64,000 bases of DNA from Pseudomonas sp. A-RE-19 (GCF_019956555.1 NZ_JAHBDQ010000021.1:1-64000), one strand, 5' to 3'. Counted from the stretch's first letter, positions 16,841 through 25,572 are shown. Numbers and translations: made by a program. The notes: generated by a model not told the origin, from the sequence alone.

Positions 16841-18751
16841 ATGATCAAACAGACGTTGTTTGTACCGCTCGCCGGATGCCTGCTCGCTGCTGCCTGTGCC
16901 CAGGCGATCGCTGCGCCCAACCCTTATTCGAATTTCGTCGTCTTCGGCGACAGCCTCAGCGATGCCGGGACCTACACCGACACCGGCGGGCCTGCCGGGG
17001 CGACCCAACGTTTCACCAATCGCACCGGCCCGGTCTACCTGGACGGCAGCGGTGAAGTGCGCTCGCTCAATGCCACGCAAATTCTCGGCGGGAGACTGGG
17101 GTTCTCACCGGACCAGACGGCGTCTTCTTCCTCGGCGGTACGCGCCAACGAAGGCTTGCCCGATGGCAACAACTGGGCGGTTGGCGGTTATCGCACCGAC
17201 CAGATTCTCGACTCGATCACCGGCACCTCTGCCACCGGCGAACGTACACGCGCAGGCTATCTGCCATCGAACAACTTCCGCGCCGACCCGAACGCACTGT
17301 ATTACCTCTCCGGTGGGGGTAACGACTTCCTTCAAGGTCGCGTGAACAGTCCGACTCAGGCCAGCGCCGCCGCCGATCGCCTGGCCAGCAGTGTGCAAAC
17401 CCTGCAACAGGCCGGTGCCCGCTACATCATGGTCTGGTTGCTGCCGGACATCGGCTTTACCCCGGCTTTCAACGGCACGCCGCTGCAAGCGTTCACGTCC
17501 CAGCTCAGCAACCAGTTCAACAGCGAACTGGTGAGCCAGCTGCAAAGCGTTAATGCCAACGTCATTCCACTGAACATTCCGGTGCTGCTCAAAGAAACGT
17601 TCGCCAACCCGACGCAATTCGGTCTGGCCGCCGACCAGAACCTGAGCGCCACCTGCTTCAGCGGCAATAGTTGCACCGAGAACGCCCGTTACGGGATCAA
17701 CAGTGCCACTCCGGACCCGACCAAACTGATCTACAACGACTCGGTGCATCCGACCGAAGCCGGGCAACGCCTGATTGCCGATTACGCCTACTCGCTGCTG
17801 GCCGCGCCATGGGAAGCGACCCTCCTGCCGGAAATGGCTCAAGGCACCCTGCGTGCGCATCAGGATGAATTGCGCAACCAGTGGCTGGCCGATTGGGAAA
17901 ACTGGCAAGGCGTGGGTCAATGGCGGGCGATTGTCGCCGGCGGCGGCCAGCATCAGGATTTCGACAGTCAGCGCAGCGGCGCCAGTGCTGACGGCAACGG
18001 CTACAACCTGAACATCGGTGGCAGCTACCGGCTGAATGAAGCGTGGCGTGTTGGCCTGGCGGCTGGTTTCTACAATCAGAAACTGGAAGCCGGTGATAAC
18101 GATTCGGACTACAAGCTCAACACCTACATGGGTACGGCTTTCGCCCAGTACCAGCAGAACCGCTGGTGGGGTGACGCGGCACTGACGGCCGGGCATCTGG
18201 ACTACGACAGCCTCAAACGCAAATTCCAACTGGGGGTCAACGAGCGAGGGGAGAAAGGCGATACCGACGGTTATGTACTGGCCTTCAGCGGTCGGCTGGG
18301 TTACGACATCGCACCAGAAGCAACCAGCCCTTGGCACCTGTCGCCGTTCGTCAGCGCTGATTTCGCCAAGGTTGAAGTCGACGGGTACTCGGAAAATGGC
18401 GCTGACTCCACCGCGCTGACCTTCGATGACCAGTCGCGCATCTCTCGGCGCCTGGGCCTCGGGATTCAGGGCAAGTACCAGATCACCTCGCAGACCCAGG
18501 TGTTTGGCGAACTGGCTCACGAACGTGAGTACAACGACGACACCCAGGGCGTGACCATGAACCTCAACAGCCTGCCGAACAATCACTACACCCTGGCCGG
18601 CTACACTCCGCAGACCAACCTGAACCGTTTGAACCTGGGCGTGAGCCACAACCTCACCAAGGACCTGGCGTTGCGGGCCAGCTACGATTTCCGCAAAGAT
18701 GATGACTTTACCCAGCAAGGTATTAACGTTGGGGTAGCGTTGGACTTCTAA
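16841..18751 (+). CDS. estA: GDSL autotransporter esterase EstA
   Basis: Outer-membrane esterase whose N-terminal catalytic domain is displayed outside the cell; the P. aeruginosa enzyme affects rhamnolipid and motility. The 636-aa protein has a signal peptide (1-24, cut near AIAA), the GDSL block VVFGDSLSD (S38), GGGNDF, and DSVHPTEAG with the catalytic Asp/His, then an autotransporter beta-barrel from about 375 to the terminal Phe (VALDF). The ATG at 16841 begins the signal peptide. It divides the trpE and trpGDC units, as in P. putida, and is transcribed away from trpG. Confidence 0.93.
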   Translation: MIKQTLFVPLAGCLLAAACAQAIAAPNPYSNFVVFGDSLSDAGTYTDTGGPAGATQRFTNRTGPVYLDGSGEVRSLNATQILGGRLGFSPDQTASSSSAVRANEGLPDGNNWAVGGYRTDQILDSITGTSATGERTRAGYLPSNNFRADPNALYYLSGGGNDFLQGRVNSPTQASAAADRLASSVQTLQQAGARYIMVWLLPDIGFTPAFNGTPLQAFTSQLSNQFNSELVSQLQSVNANVIPLNIPVLLKETFANPTQFGLAADQNLSATCFSGNSCTENARYGINSATPDPTKLIYNDSVHPTEAGQRLIADYAYSLLAAPWEATLLPEMAQGTLRAHQDELRNQWLADWENWQGVGQWRAIVAGGGQHQDFDSQRSGASADGNGYNLNIGGSYRLNEAWRVGLAAGFYNQKLEAGDNDSDYKLNTYMGTAFAQYQQNRWWGDAALTAGHLDYDSLKRKFQLGVNERGEKGDTDGYVLAFSGRLGYDIAPEATSPWHLSPFVSADFAKVEVDGYSENGADSTALTFDDQSRISRRLGLGIQGKYQITSQTQVFGELAHEREYNDDTQGVTMNLNSLPNNHYTLAGYTPQTNLNRLNLGVSHNLTKDLALRASYDFRKDDDFTQQGINVGVALDF

Positions 18752-18763
18752 ATCCCGGGCAAT

Positions 18764-18799
18764 AAAAAACGCGGCGCCCTCACAGGTGCCGCGTTTTTT
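18764..18799. terminator. Terminator of estA (bidirectional form)
   Basis: AAAAAACGCGGCGCC, loop CTCACA, GGTGCCGCGTTTTTT, starting 12 bp after the estA stop. Confidence 0.93.
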
Positions 18800-18816
18800 C
18801 ATGGTGAGCACTTATT

Positions 18817-18849
18817 GTGCAAAAGCCTGCTCCCGCAGGTTTTGCGCAC
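18817..18849 (-). terminator. Terminator-like hairpin directly after trpE
   Basis: On the minus strand GCGCAAAACCTGC-GGGA-GCAGGCTTTTGC, imperfect in the lower stem, begins at the base after the trpE stop codon and ends in CTTTTGC. Probably the 3' end of the rpe-gph-trpE transcript. Confidence 0.55.
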
Positions 18850-20331
18850 TTAGCTTTCCGGCGTCTGCTCGGCCAGGGCCACGGCGCGGAACATGGCGCG
18901 ACGTTTGTTCAGGGTTTCTTCCCATTCCAGCGCCGGTACCGAATCAGCGACGATGCCGCCGCCAGCCTGCACATGCAGTTCGCCGTTCTTGATCACCGCC
19001 GTGCGGATCGCAATGGCGGTGTCCATGTTGCCGTTCCAGGCGAAGTACCCGACAGCGCCGCCATAGACGCCACGCTTGACCGGCTCCAGCTCGTCGATGA
19101 TTTCCATCGCGCGAATCTTCGGCGCGCCCGACAAGGTGCCGGCCGGCAGAATCGCCCGCAGTGCGTCCATCGCGGTCAGCCCGGCCTTCAACTGGCCGGT
19201 AACGTTGGACACGATGTGCATCACGTTGGAATAACGTTCGATGACCATCTTCTCGGTGAGTTTCACCGAGCCGATTTCCGAAACACGACCGGTGTCGTTG
19301 CGACCCAGATCGATCAGCATCAAGTGCTCGGCGATTTCCTTGTCGTCCGACAGCAGGTCTTTTTCCAGCGCCAGATCAGCCTCTTCATTGGCGCCCCGTG
19401 GACGGGTGCCGGCAATCGGGCGCACGGTGATCAGGTTGTCTTCGACCCGCACCAACACTTCTGGCGAACTGCCGACGACGTGGAAGTCGCCGAAGTTGAA
19501 GAAGTACATGTAAGGCGTCGGGTTGAAGCAGCGCAGCGCCCGGTACAGGTCGATAGGTGCGGCTTTGAAGTCGATCGACATGCGCTGGGACGGCACGACC
19601 TGCATGCAGTCTCCGGCCAGGATGTATTCCTTGATGGTGTCGACGGCTTTTTCGTAATCGCCCTGGGTGAAGCTCGAACGGAATACCGGGTCAGCCGATT
19701 GCTGCTTGCTGAAGTCCAGGCCACGGCGCGGAGTGATGGGCTGACGGAGTTGTTCCAGCAGCGCTTGCAGACGCGCCTGACCTTGTTCGAAGGCGTCTGC
19801 CTGCGACGGATCAGCCAGGACAATCGCGTGCATCTTGCCGGCGAGGTTGTCGAACACCACTACCGCGTCGGAGACCATCAGCAGAATGTCCGGCACGCCC
19901 AGCGGATCCGGGTTCGGGCATTTGCCCAGACGCTTCTCCACATAACGTACGCAGTCATAACCGAAGTAACCCACCAGACCGCCATTGAAACGTGGCAGAC
20001 CGGCGATGGTCGGCACGTTATAGCGCGCTTTGAAGGCTTCGACGAACGCCAGCGGGTCTTCAACGTCGTGACTTTCGATCTCGACGCCGTCGTGGGTCAC
20101 GCTGACGTGGTGATCATGAACCCGCAGCACCGTGCGGCACGGCAGGCCGATGATCGAATATCGGCCCCACTTCTCGCCGCCCTGCACCGACTCCAGCAGG
20201 TAGGAGTTGGGCTCGTCGGCCAGTTTCAGGTAGATCGACAGCGGCGTGTCGAAGTCGGCCAGGGTTTCGCAGGCAAGCGGGATGCGGTTGTAGCCGGCAG
20301 CGGCCAAACGCAGGAATTCTTCGCGGATCAT
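18850..20331 (-). CDS. trpE: Anthranilate synthase component I
   Basis: Converts chorismate and ammonia to anthranilate, the committed step. The 493-aa protein carries the tryptophan feedback motif LLES (45-48) followed ten residues later by Ser, and the chorismate-binding core with RPIAGTRPRG, LIDLGRND and PAGTLSGAPK. It lies 70 bp after gph, whose C-terminus holds a Trp-rich leader-like tail. The ribosome site GAGG (minus strand of 20338-20341) can pair with a CCUC eight bases upstream. Confidence 0.96.
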   Translation of the reverse strand: MIREEFLRLAAAGYNRIPLACETLADFDTPLSIYLKLADEPNSYLLESVQGGEKWGRYSIIGLPCRTVLRVHDHHVSVTHDGVEIESHDVEDPLAFVEAFKARYNVPTIAGLPRFNGGLVGYFGYDCVRYVEKRLGKCPNPDPLGVPDILLMVSDAVVVFDNLAGKMHAIVLADPSQADAFEQGQARLQALLEQLRQPITPRRGLDFSKQQSADPVFRSSFTQGDYEKAVDTIKEYILAGDCMQVVPSQRMSIDFKAAPIDLYRALRCFNPTPYMYFFNFGDFHVVGSSPEVLVRVEDNLITVRPIAGTRPRGANEEADLALEKDLLSDDKEIAEHLMLIDLGRNDTGRVSEIGSVKLTEKMVIERYSNVMHIVSNVTGQLKAGLTAMDALRAILPAGTLSGAPKIRAMEIIDELEPVKRGVYGGAVGYFAWNGNMDTAIAIRTAVIKNGELHVQAGGGIVADSVPALEWEETLNKRRAMFRAVALAEQTPES

Positions 20332-20446
20332 GAGGTGCCTCGTGGCTTGAGGGTCTAACAGTCAGGTGTGCAAACGCGCCGGTACGCCGGCCAGGAACAA
20401 GTCAGGCGCGCCAACGCCAGCGGGCCAGGGCCTTGATGACTTTCAT
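20332..20446 (-). promoter_or_regulatory. Trp-codon leader region of trpE (overlaps the gph 3' end)
   Basis: The last 14 codons of gph, from an internal ATG at 20446, read MKVIKALARWRWRA, the same length as the E. coli trp leader and nearly the same sequence as the peptide before trpG. The stop is followed by a GCCGG-TACG-CCGGC hairpin (20378-20391) and a small stem hiding the trpE ribosome site. No ribosome site precedes the internal ATG, so the tail is most simply read as part of Gph. An attenuation role is inferred from the paralogy. Confidence 0.6.
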
Positions 20447-21220
20447 CCAGAGTTTGCGAGTGACCACCACGATGGCGTTTCCAGAAGGGGGTTGAACAGC
20501 GTCGGGCAACGTTATCTCAGCAGCCGGATCCAGGCAACCGGGAATTAGTTTGCGCAGATCATCGATCACCAGCGCAGGCAATTCTTCGGCAATCGGCCGG
20601 CCGTGGTTATAGCCATAACTGAGGGCCACGCATTTGACCCCCGCCGCTTTCGCCGCCAGCACATCGCTGCGCGAGTCGCCGACGAACAATGATTGCGACG
20701 CCGGAATGTTGGCCATTTTCATCACGAAAAACAGCGCGGCCGGGTCGGGTTTCTTATTGGGCAGGGTATCGCCACCGATGATCCATTTGAAGTAACGGCC
20801 GATCTTCATCTGATCCAGCAGCGGCGCGACGAAGCGCTCCGGCTTGTTGGTGATCAGCGCCATTTCAACGCCTTGCTTGTTCAGCCACTTGAGGGTGTCA
20901 CGCACGCCGGGGTAAACCACCGTCAGTTCGTGACCGTCCTCATAAAAGCCGTTGAACAATTCCAGGGCATGCTCGGCCTCGACCTCATCGACACCCTCGC
21001 CGTCGATGTGGTTGGCCAAGGCCCGGCGCACCAGCATATGCACGCCGTTGCCAACCCACTCTCGCACCGGTGTGATACCGACGGGCTTACGCCCGAGTTT
21101 GAGCAGCATGTTATCCACAGCCGCCGCGAGGTCGGGGACCGAATCGACCAGCGTGCCATCCAGATCGAACATCACCAGCCGCGGCAGACGCCCCGGGAAC
21201 AGCTGCTCAAAACCACTCAT
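20402..21220 (-). CDS. gph: Phosphoglycolate phosphatase with Trp-rich C-terminal tail
   Basis: HAD-family phosphatase removing phosphate from 2-phosphoglycolate. The 272-aa protein has the DLDGTLVDS nucleophile motif (D19, D21), ITNKPERF, KKPDPAAL and GDSRSD. The fold is complete near residue 225; the last ~25 residues, ending WMKVIKALARWRWRA, lie outside it, make the protein about 20 aa longer than E. coli Gph (252 aa), and resemble the trpG leader peptide. Its ATG overlaps the rpe stop by 4 bp, and trpE follows after 70 bp. Confidence 0.93.
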   Translation of the reverse strand: MSGFEQLFPGRLPRLVMFDLDGTLVDSVPDLAAAVDNMLLKLGRKPVGITPVREWVGNGVHMLVRRALANHIDGEGVDEVEAEHALELFNGFYEDGHELTVVYPGVRDTLKWLNKQGVEMALITNKPERFVAPLLDQMKIGRYFKWIIGGDTLPNKKPDPAALFFVMKMANIPASQSLFVGDSRSDVLAAKAAGVKCVALSYGYNHGRPIAEELPALVIDDLRKLIPGCLDPAAEITLPDAVQPPSGNAIVVVTRKLWMKVIKALARWRWRA

Positions 21221-21891
21221 GGACGGGCCAGCGCCAGTTCGGAGCGCATTTTTTCAATCACTTCCTGATAGTTCGGTGCATTGAAGATCGCCGAACCGGC
21301 GACGAAGGTGTCGGCGCCAGCAGCGGCGATTTCGCGAATGTTGTTCACGTTCACGCCGCCGTCGATTTCCAGGCGAATGTCGCGCCCGGAGGCATCGATC
21401 AGCGCCCGCGCTTCACGCAGCTTATCGAGGGTGCCGGGAATGAACTTCTGCCCGCCGAAGCCCGGGTTGACGCTCATCAGGAGGATCATGTCGACCTTGT
21501 CCATCACGTACTTGAGCACGTCCAGCGGGGTCGCCGGGTTGAACACCAGGCCGGCCTTGCAACCGCCTTCGCGGATCAGTTGCAGGGAGCGATCGACGTG
21601 CAGCGTGGCTTCCGGGTGGAAGGTGATGTAGGTCGCACCGGCCTCGATGAAGTCACCGACGATGCGGTCCACCGGGCTGACCATCAGGTGCGCGTCGATC
21701 GGCGCGGTCACGCCGTACTTGCGCAGCGCGGAGCAGACCATCGGGCCAATGGTCAGGTTCGGCACGTAGTGGTTGTCCATGACATCGAAGTGCACGAAGT
21801 CGGCGCCGGCGGCCAGAACGTTGTCCACTTCTTCCCCCAGGCGGGCGAAGTCGGCGGAGAGAATCGATGGAGCAATGACGAAGGGCTGCAT
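21217..21891 (-). CDS. rpe: Ribulose-phosphate 3-epimerase
   Basis: Interconverts ribulose-5-phosphate and xylulose-5-phosphate. The 224-aa TIM barrel has SILSADFARLG, HFDVMDNHYVPN, LMSVNPGFGGQKF and EIDGGVN with the metal ligands. The ATG at 21891 begins MQPFVIAPS. It heads the rpe-gph-trpE unit, linking pentose phosphate, the PRPP source, with tryptophan synthesis. Confidence 0.95.
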   Translation of the reverse strand: MQPFVIAPSILSADFARLGEEVDNVLAAGADFVHFDVMDNHYVPNLTIGPMVCSALRKYGVTAPIDAHLMVSPVDRIVGDFIEAGATYITFHPEATLHVDRSLQLIREGGCKAGLVFNPATPLDVLKYVMDKVDMILLMSVNPGFGGQKFIPGTLDKLREARALIDASGRDIRLEIDGGVNVNNIREIAAAGADTFVAGSAIFNAPNYQEVIEKMRSELALARP

Positions 21892-21982
21892 GACGCACCT
21901 TTTTTGAGCAGAATCACGATGGCGCGCATTGTATACCTCATGCTTTGACGCGCGCACCGTGCTGCGATGATTGGGGCAGGTC

Positions 21983-23131
21983 CTAGTAGGCCGCTCGGTA
22001 AATCTTCTCGATATCGACGGCGCTCAATTTGCGCGGACTGTTACGCATCAGGCGTTCGATGCCGGCGGCTTCCACCGCCATGGCCGGGATCGCGTCCTCG
22101 GGCACCCCGAAACTGCGCAGGCCCAGCGGGATTTCCACTGCGGCGCACAACTCGGTCATCGCCTCCACGGCTTTGTCCGCCGCTTCATTGGCGCTCAGAT
22201 GAGCGGTCTTCACCCCCATGGCCTCGGCAATATCCTGCATGCGCTCCACGCAAGCCATCTTGTTCCACGTCATGACATACGGCAGCAGCAAGGCATTGCT
22301 GACGCCATGGGCAATGTTGAAACGCCCACCCAGGGGATACGCCAACGCATGCACCGCGCCGACCCCGGCATTGCCGAATGCCATGCCGGCCATCAGGCTG
22401 GCGGTGGCCATGTCTTCGCGGGCTTGTAGATGGGCAGGGTTGGCATAGGCCTTGGGCAGCGCCTTGGTAATCAGCTTGATCGCGCCAATGGCCAGCGAGT
22501 CAGTGATTGGCGAGGCATTGAGCGACAGGTAGGACTCGATGGCGTGCACCAACGCATCGACGCCACTGGCGGCAGTGACACTGCGCGGGCAGGTCAGGGT
22601 CATTTGCGGGCTGACCAGCGCCACGTCCGGCAACAGGTAGTCGCTGATAATGCCCTTCTTCAGCTGCGCGACCTTGTCGGAAAGAATCGCCACATTGGTC
22701 ACTTCCGACCCGGTGCCGGCGGTGGTCGGGATGGCGATCAGCGGCGGGCCTTTGCGCGGCACCTGATCGACGCCGAACAAATCCTCCAGCGCACCGTGGT
22801 AACCGGCATAGGCTGCAACACTCTTGGCGATGTCGATGGCGCTGCCGCCACCGAGACCGATCAGCCCGTCATGCCCGCCTTCGCGGTACACCCGCATGCA
22901 ATCTTCGACGATGGCGATTTCCGGGTCCGGCAGCACTCGATCGAAAATCTCGTAACTGCGCTCACCCAACTGCGCCAGCGCCAGCTCTACCGTGCCGGAC
23001 TTGACCAGTGCGGCGTCGGTGACGATCAGTGGGTTGTCGATGTCCAGACGCGTGAGCTCAGCCGCCAGTTGCTCGATGGCCCCTGCACCAGTGATCAGTT
23101 TGTGAGCGATTTTGAAAGAGGAAAGACTCAT
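21983..23131 (-). CDS. Iron-containing alcohol dehydrogenase
   Basis: Type III (Fe-dependent) alcohol dehydrogenase of 382 aa. NAD-binding GGGSAIDIAK near 94-103, IPTTAGTGSEV, then the metal-binding region ASGVDALVHAIES and GNAGVGAVHALAYPLGG...AHG. Substrate unknown; relatives act on 4-hydroxybutyrate, lactaldehyde or short alcohols. It lies downstream of the agtABCD importer on the same strand, separated by a REPIN, so a role in using the imported compound is possible but not shown. Confidence 0.88.
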   Translation of the reverse strand: MSLSSFKIAHKLITGAGAIEQLAAELTRLDIDNPLIVTDAALVKSGTVELALAQLGERSYEIFDRVLPDPEIAIVEDCMRVYREGGHDGLIGLGGGSAIDIAKSVAAYAGYHGALEDLFGVDQVPRKGPPLIAIPTTAGTGSEVTNVAILSDKVAQLKKGIISDYLLPDVALVSPQMTLTCPRSVTAASGVDALVHAIESYLSLNASPITDSLAIGAIKLITKALPKAYANPAHLQAREDMATASLMAGMAFGNAGVGAVHALAYPLGGRFNIAHGVSNALLLPYVMTWNKMACVERMQDIAEAMGVKTAHLSANEAADKAVEAMTELCAAVEIPLGLRSFGVPEDAIPAMAVEAAGIERLMRNSPRKLSAVDIEKIYRAAY

Positions 23132-23225
23132 GTGCGCAGCCTCTTATAGATAGGGGAGCTGGGCACAAGAGTAGCCGGGGATTGGGGTTTGTCTGTTATT
23201 AAGTTGGTGAATGATCGAGGTACTT

Positions 23226-23307
23226 CTGTAGGAGCTGCCGAAGGCTGCGATCTTTTGATCTTAAAAATCAAAGTCAAAAGATCGCAGCCTTCGGCAGCTC
23301 CTACAGG
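23226..23307. repeat. REPIN, GTAGGAGCTGCCGAAGGCTGCGATC family
   Basis: Two near-perfect inverted arms (CTGTAGGAGCTGCCGAAGGC and its complement) around a TTGATCTTAAAAATCAA centre, between agtD and the alcohol dehydrogenase gene. Confidence 0.9.
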
Positions 23308-23315
23308 GGACCGCG

Positions 23316-24140
23316 TCAGACTTGGGCAGTGCGCAGTTTTTCGCTGCGCCCGCGCAACCATTCCAGCGTCAGCAGCAGGATCACCGAGAATGCAATCAGC
23401 AGCGTCGCGGCAGCGGCGATGGTCGGGCTGAGGTTTTCGCGGATACCGCTGAACATTTGCCGAGGCAAGGTCGCTTGCTCGGGGCCGGCCAGGAACAGCG
23501 TCACCACCACTTCGTCGAACGAGGTGGCGAAGGCAAACAGCGCACCGGAAATCACGCCCGGAGCAATCAACGGCAAGGTCACCCGACGGAACGTCGTCAG
23601 TGGCGAGGCCCCCAGGCTTGCAGCGGCTCGCACCAGGTTCTGGTTAAACCCCTGCAAGGTCGCCGACACCGTGATGATCACGAACGGCACACCCAGCACG
23701 GCGTGCACAACGATCAGCGATATATAGCTGTTGCCAAACCCCAGCGGAGCAAAGGTCAGGTAACTGGCCACACCAATGATCACCACCGGCACCACCATCG
23801 GCGAAATCACCAGCGCCATCACCAGCGGTTTGCCCGGGAAGTCGCCCCGGGTCAGGCCGATCGCCGCCAGCGTGCCGAAGATCATCGCCAGTACCGTCGC
23901 TGCCGGGGCCACGATCATGCTGTTCTTCAGCGAACGCATCCACTCCGCCGACGCAAAGAAGTCCTGGTACCAGTGCAGCGAGAAACCTTGCAGCGGATAG
24001 ACCAGAAAACTACCGGAGTTGAACGACAGCGGAATGATCACCAGCACCGGCAGGATCAGGAACAACAGGATCAGCCCGCAAAGCGTGCGCAAGCTGTAGA
24101 ACCACACCCGTTCGATGGGCGACATATAAGGACTCAGCAT
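23316..24140 (-). CDS. agtD: ABC importer permease, PotC-type (AgtD-like)
   Basis: Inner-membrane channel subunit of the importer. The 274-aa protein has six hydrophobic helices and the ATPase-contact EAA loop RAAASLGASPLTTFRRVTLPLIAPG. It lies 12 bp after agtC. Symbols agtA-D follow synteny with P. aeruginosa PA0603-PA0606, reported to take up 4-aminobutyrate and 5-aminovalerate; by sequence alone only the polyamine-type family is certain. Confidence 0.85.
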   Translation of the reverse strand: MLSPYMSPIERVWFYSLRTLCGLILLFLILPVLVIIPLSFNSGSFLVYPLQGFSLHWYQDFFASAEWMRSLKNSMIVAPAATVLAMIFGTLAAIGLTRGDFPGKPLVMALVISPMVVPVVIIGVASYLTFAPLGFGNSYISLIVVHAVLGVPFVIITVSATLQGFNQNLVRAAASLGASPLTTFRRVTLPLIAPGVISGALFAFATSFDEVVVTLFLAGPEQATLPRQMFSGIRENLSPTIAAAATLLIAFSVILLLTLEWLRGRSEKLRTAQV

Positions 24141-24152
24141 TTCATTCTCCCC

Positions 24153-25400
24153 TTAGCTCAGGCGCAGGCGACTGGCGCCCACCAGCCAGCTGTAAATCAG
24201 ATAAAGCACCACGGTCGCCAGCAGCAACAGCCCACCGAGTGCGGTCGCCATGCCCCAGTTGATGCTGGTGTTGGTGTAGAAGGCGACGAAATAGCTGACC
24301 ATCTGATCGTTCGGGCTGCCCAGCAACGCCGGGGTGATGTAGTAGCCGATGGCGAGGATGAACACCAACAGGCAACCGGCGCCGACACCGGCATAAGTTT
24401 GCGGGAAGTACACCCGCCAGAAACTGGCGAACGGGTGGCAGCCCAGGGAAATCGCCGCACGCATGTACGTCGGCGAGATGCCTTTCATCACGCTATAGAT
24501 TGGCAGAATCATGAACGGCAGCAGGATGTGCACCATCGAGATGTAGACCCCGGTGCGGTTGAACACCAGCTCCAGCGGCTTATCGATAATGCCCATGGCC
24601 ATCAGGCCGCTGTTGATCAAGCCGCCCGATTGCAGCAATACGATCCACGCGGCGACCCGCACCAGAATCGAGGTCCAGAATGGCAACAGCACCAGAATCA
24701 TCAACAGGTTGCTTTGCCGCGATGGCAGGTTCGCCAGCAGGTAGGCCAATGGATAGGCCAGCACCAGGCAGATCACGGTGATGATCAGGCCCATCCAGAA
24801 GGTACGGGCGAAGATATCGAGGTAGATCGCTTGATCGGGGGTGGCCGGGGCCAGTTCGCCGAGGTCGTCGATACGGTGATCGACGGCGGCCAGCAGGTAA
24901 TAAGGTGTCACGCCACTGGTGTTGCGGCGTACGACTTGCCAATAGGCCGGGTCGCCCCAGCGCTCGTCGAGGCCTTCCAGCGCGTCTTTATAAGAAGTCG
25001 GCGGCGTGGCGAACGGCAAGGCACGTGCGGTTTTCGTCAGCAGGCTGCGGTAGCCGGCCAACTCCATGTTCAAGCGCTTGGACAAGTCGCCCAGGGTCTG
25101 ATTCTTGCGGGCTTCGGCGAGGTCTTCGCTGGCGGCCTTGTACACAGGCTCTGCCGGCAGGCCTCGGCCATCCCAGCTGGCGATGGCCGCCACGGTGCGC
25201 GGCATGACGCCGACCACTTCCGGGTTACCGACGCTTTTGTAGAGCAGCGCCACGATCGGCACCAGGAACACCAGCAACAGAAACAGCACCAGCGGCGCGA
25301 TCAAGGCTTGTGCTTTCCAGCGGTTGATCCGCTCGGCGTGCTTGAGCCGCTGCTTCAAGGTGGGGTCGGTGCCCGCGTTCACGGGAATGGCGATAGCCAT
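24153..25400 (-). CDS. agtC: ABC importer permease, PotB-type with enlarged periplasmic loop (AgtC-like)
   Basis: Second membrane subunit, 415 aa. Helix 1 (about 32-56) is followed by a loop of some 140 residues (58-197) before helix 2, where classic PotB has only a few dozen; the remaining helices and the EAA loop (RAAISLGCHPFASFWRVYFPQ) are normal. The start at 25400 has GGAG nine bases before it. A REPIN separates it from agtB, so expression may drop across that gap. Confidence 0.85.
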   Translation of the reverse strand: MAIAIPVNAGTDPTLKQRLKHAERINRWKAQALIAPLVLFLLLVFLVPIVALLYKSVGNPEVVGVMPRTVAAIASWDGRGLPAEPVYKAASEDLAEARKNQTLGDLSKRLNMELAGYRSLLTKTARALPFATPPTSYKDALEGLDERWGDPAYWQVVRRNTSGVTPYYLLAAVDHRIDDLGELAPATPDQAIYLDIFARTFWMGLIITVICLVLAYPLAYLLANLPSRQSNLLMILVLLPFWTSILVRVAAWIVLLQSGGLINSGLMAMGIIDKPLELVFNRTGVYISMVHILLPFMILPIYSVMKGISPTYMRAAISLGCHPFASFWRVYFPQTYAGVGAGCLLVFILAIGYYITPALLGSPNDQMVSYFVAFYTNTSINWGMATALGGLLLLATVVLYLIYSWLVGASRLRLS

Positions 25401-25482
25401 GGCGTACTCCGGAAATCTTTGGATGGGCGGCATCGCACACAGCGATGCCGCATTACATCAATACTCAAAAAACGCCTCGCTC

Positions 25483-25572
25483 CTGTAGGAGCTGTCGAGT
25501 GCAACGAGGCTGCGATCTCTTGATCTTGAAAAGCCAAAGTCAAAAGATCGCAGCCTTCGGCAGCTCCTACAG
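25483..25572. repeat. REPIN inside the agt operon, GTAGGAGCTGCCGAAGG family
   Basis: Inverted arms, one diverged (GTAGGAGCTGTCGAGTGCAA), in the 180-bp gap between agtB (binding protein) and agtC. The position resembles the REP between malE and malF of E. coli. Confidence 0.85.

Noticed and set aside
17105..18811. 568-codon frame antisense to estA
   Set aside because: estA has signal peptide, GDSL blocks and barrel; the reverse frame has none and runs through the terminator.
23322..25523. 733-codon frame antisense to the agtC/agtD permeases
   Set aside because: Its product is a His/Gln/Arg-rich run typical of a reverse frame and it crosses several real genes and a REPIN.
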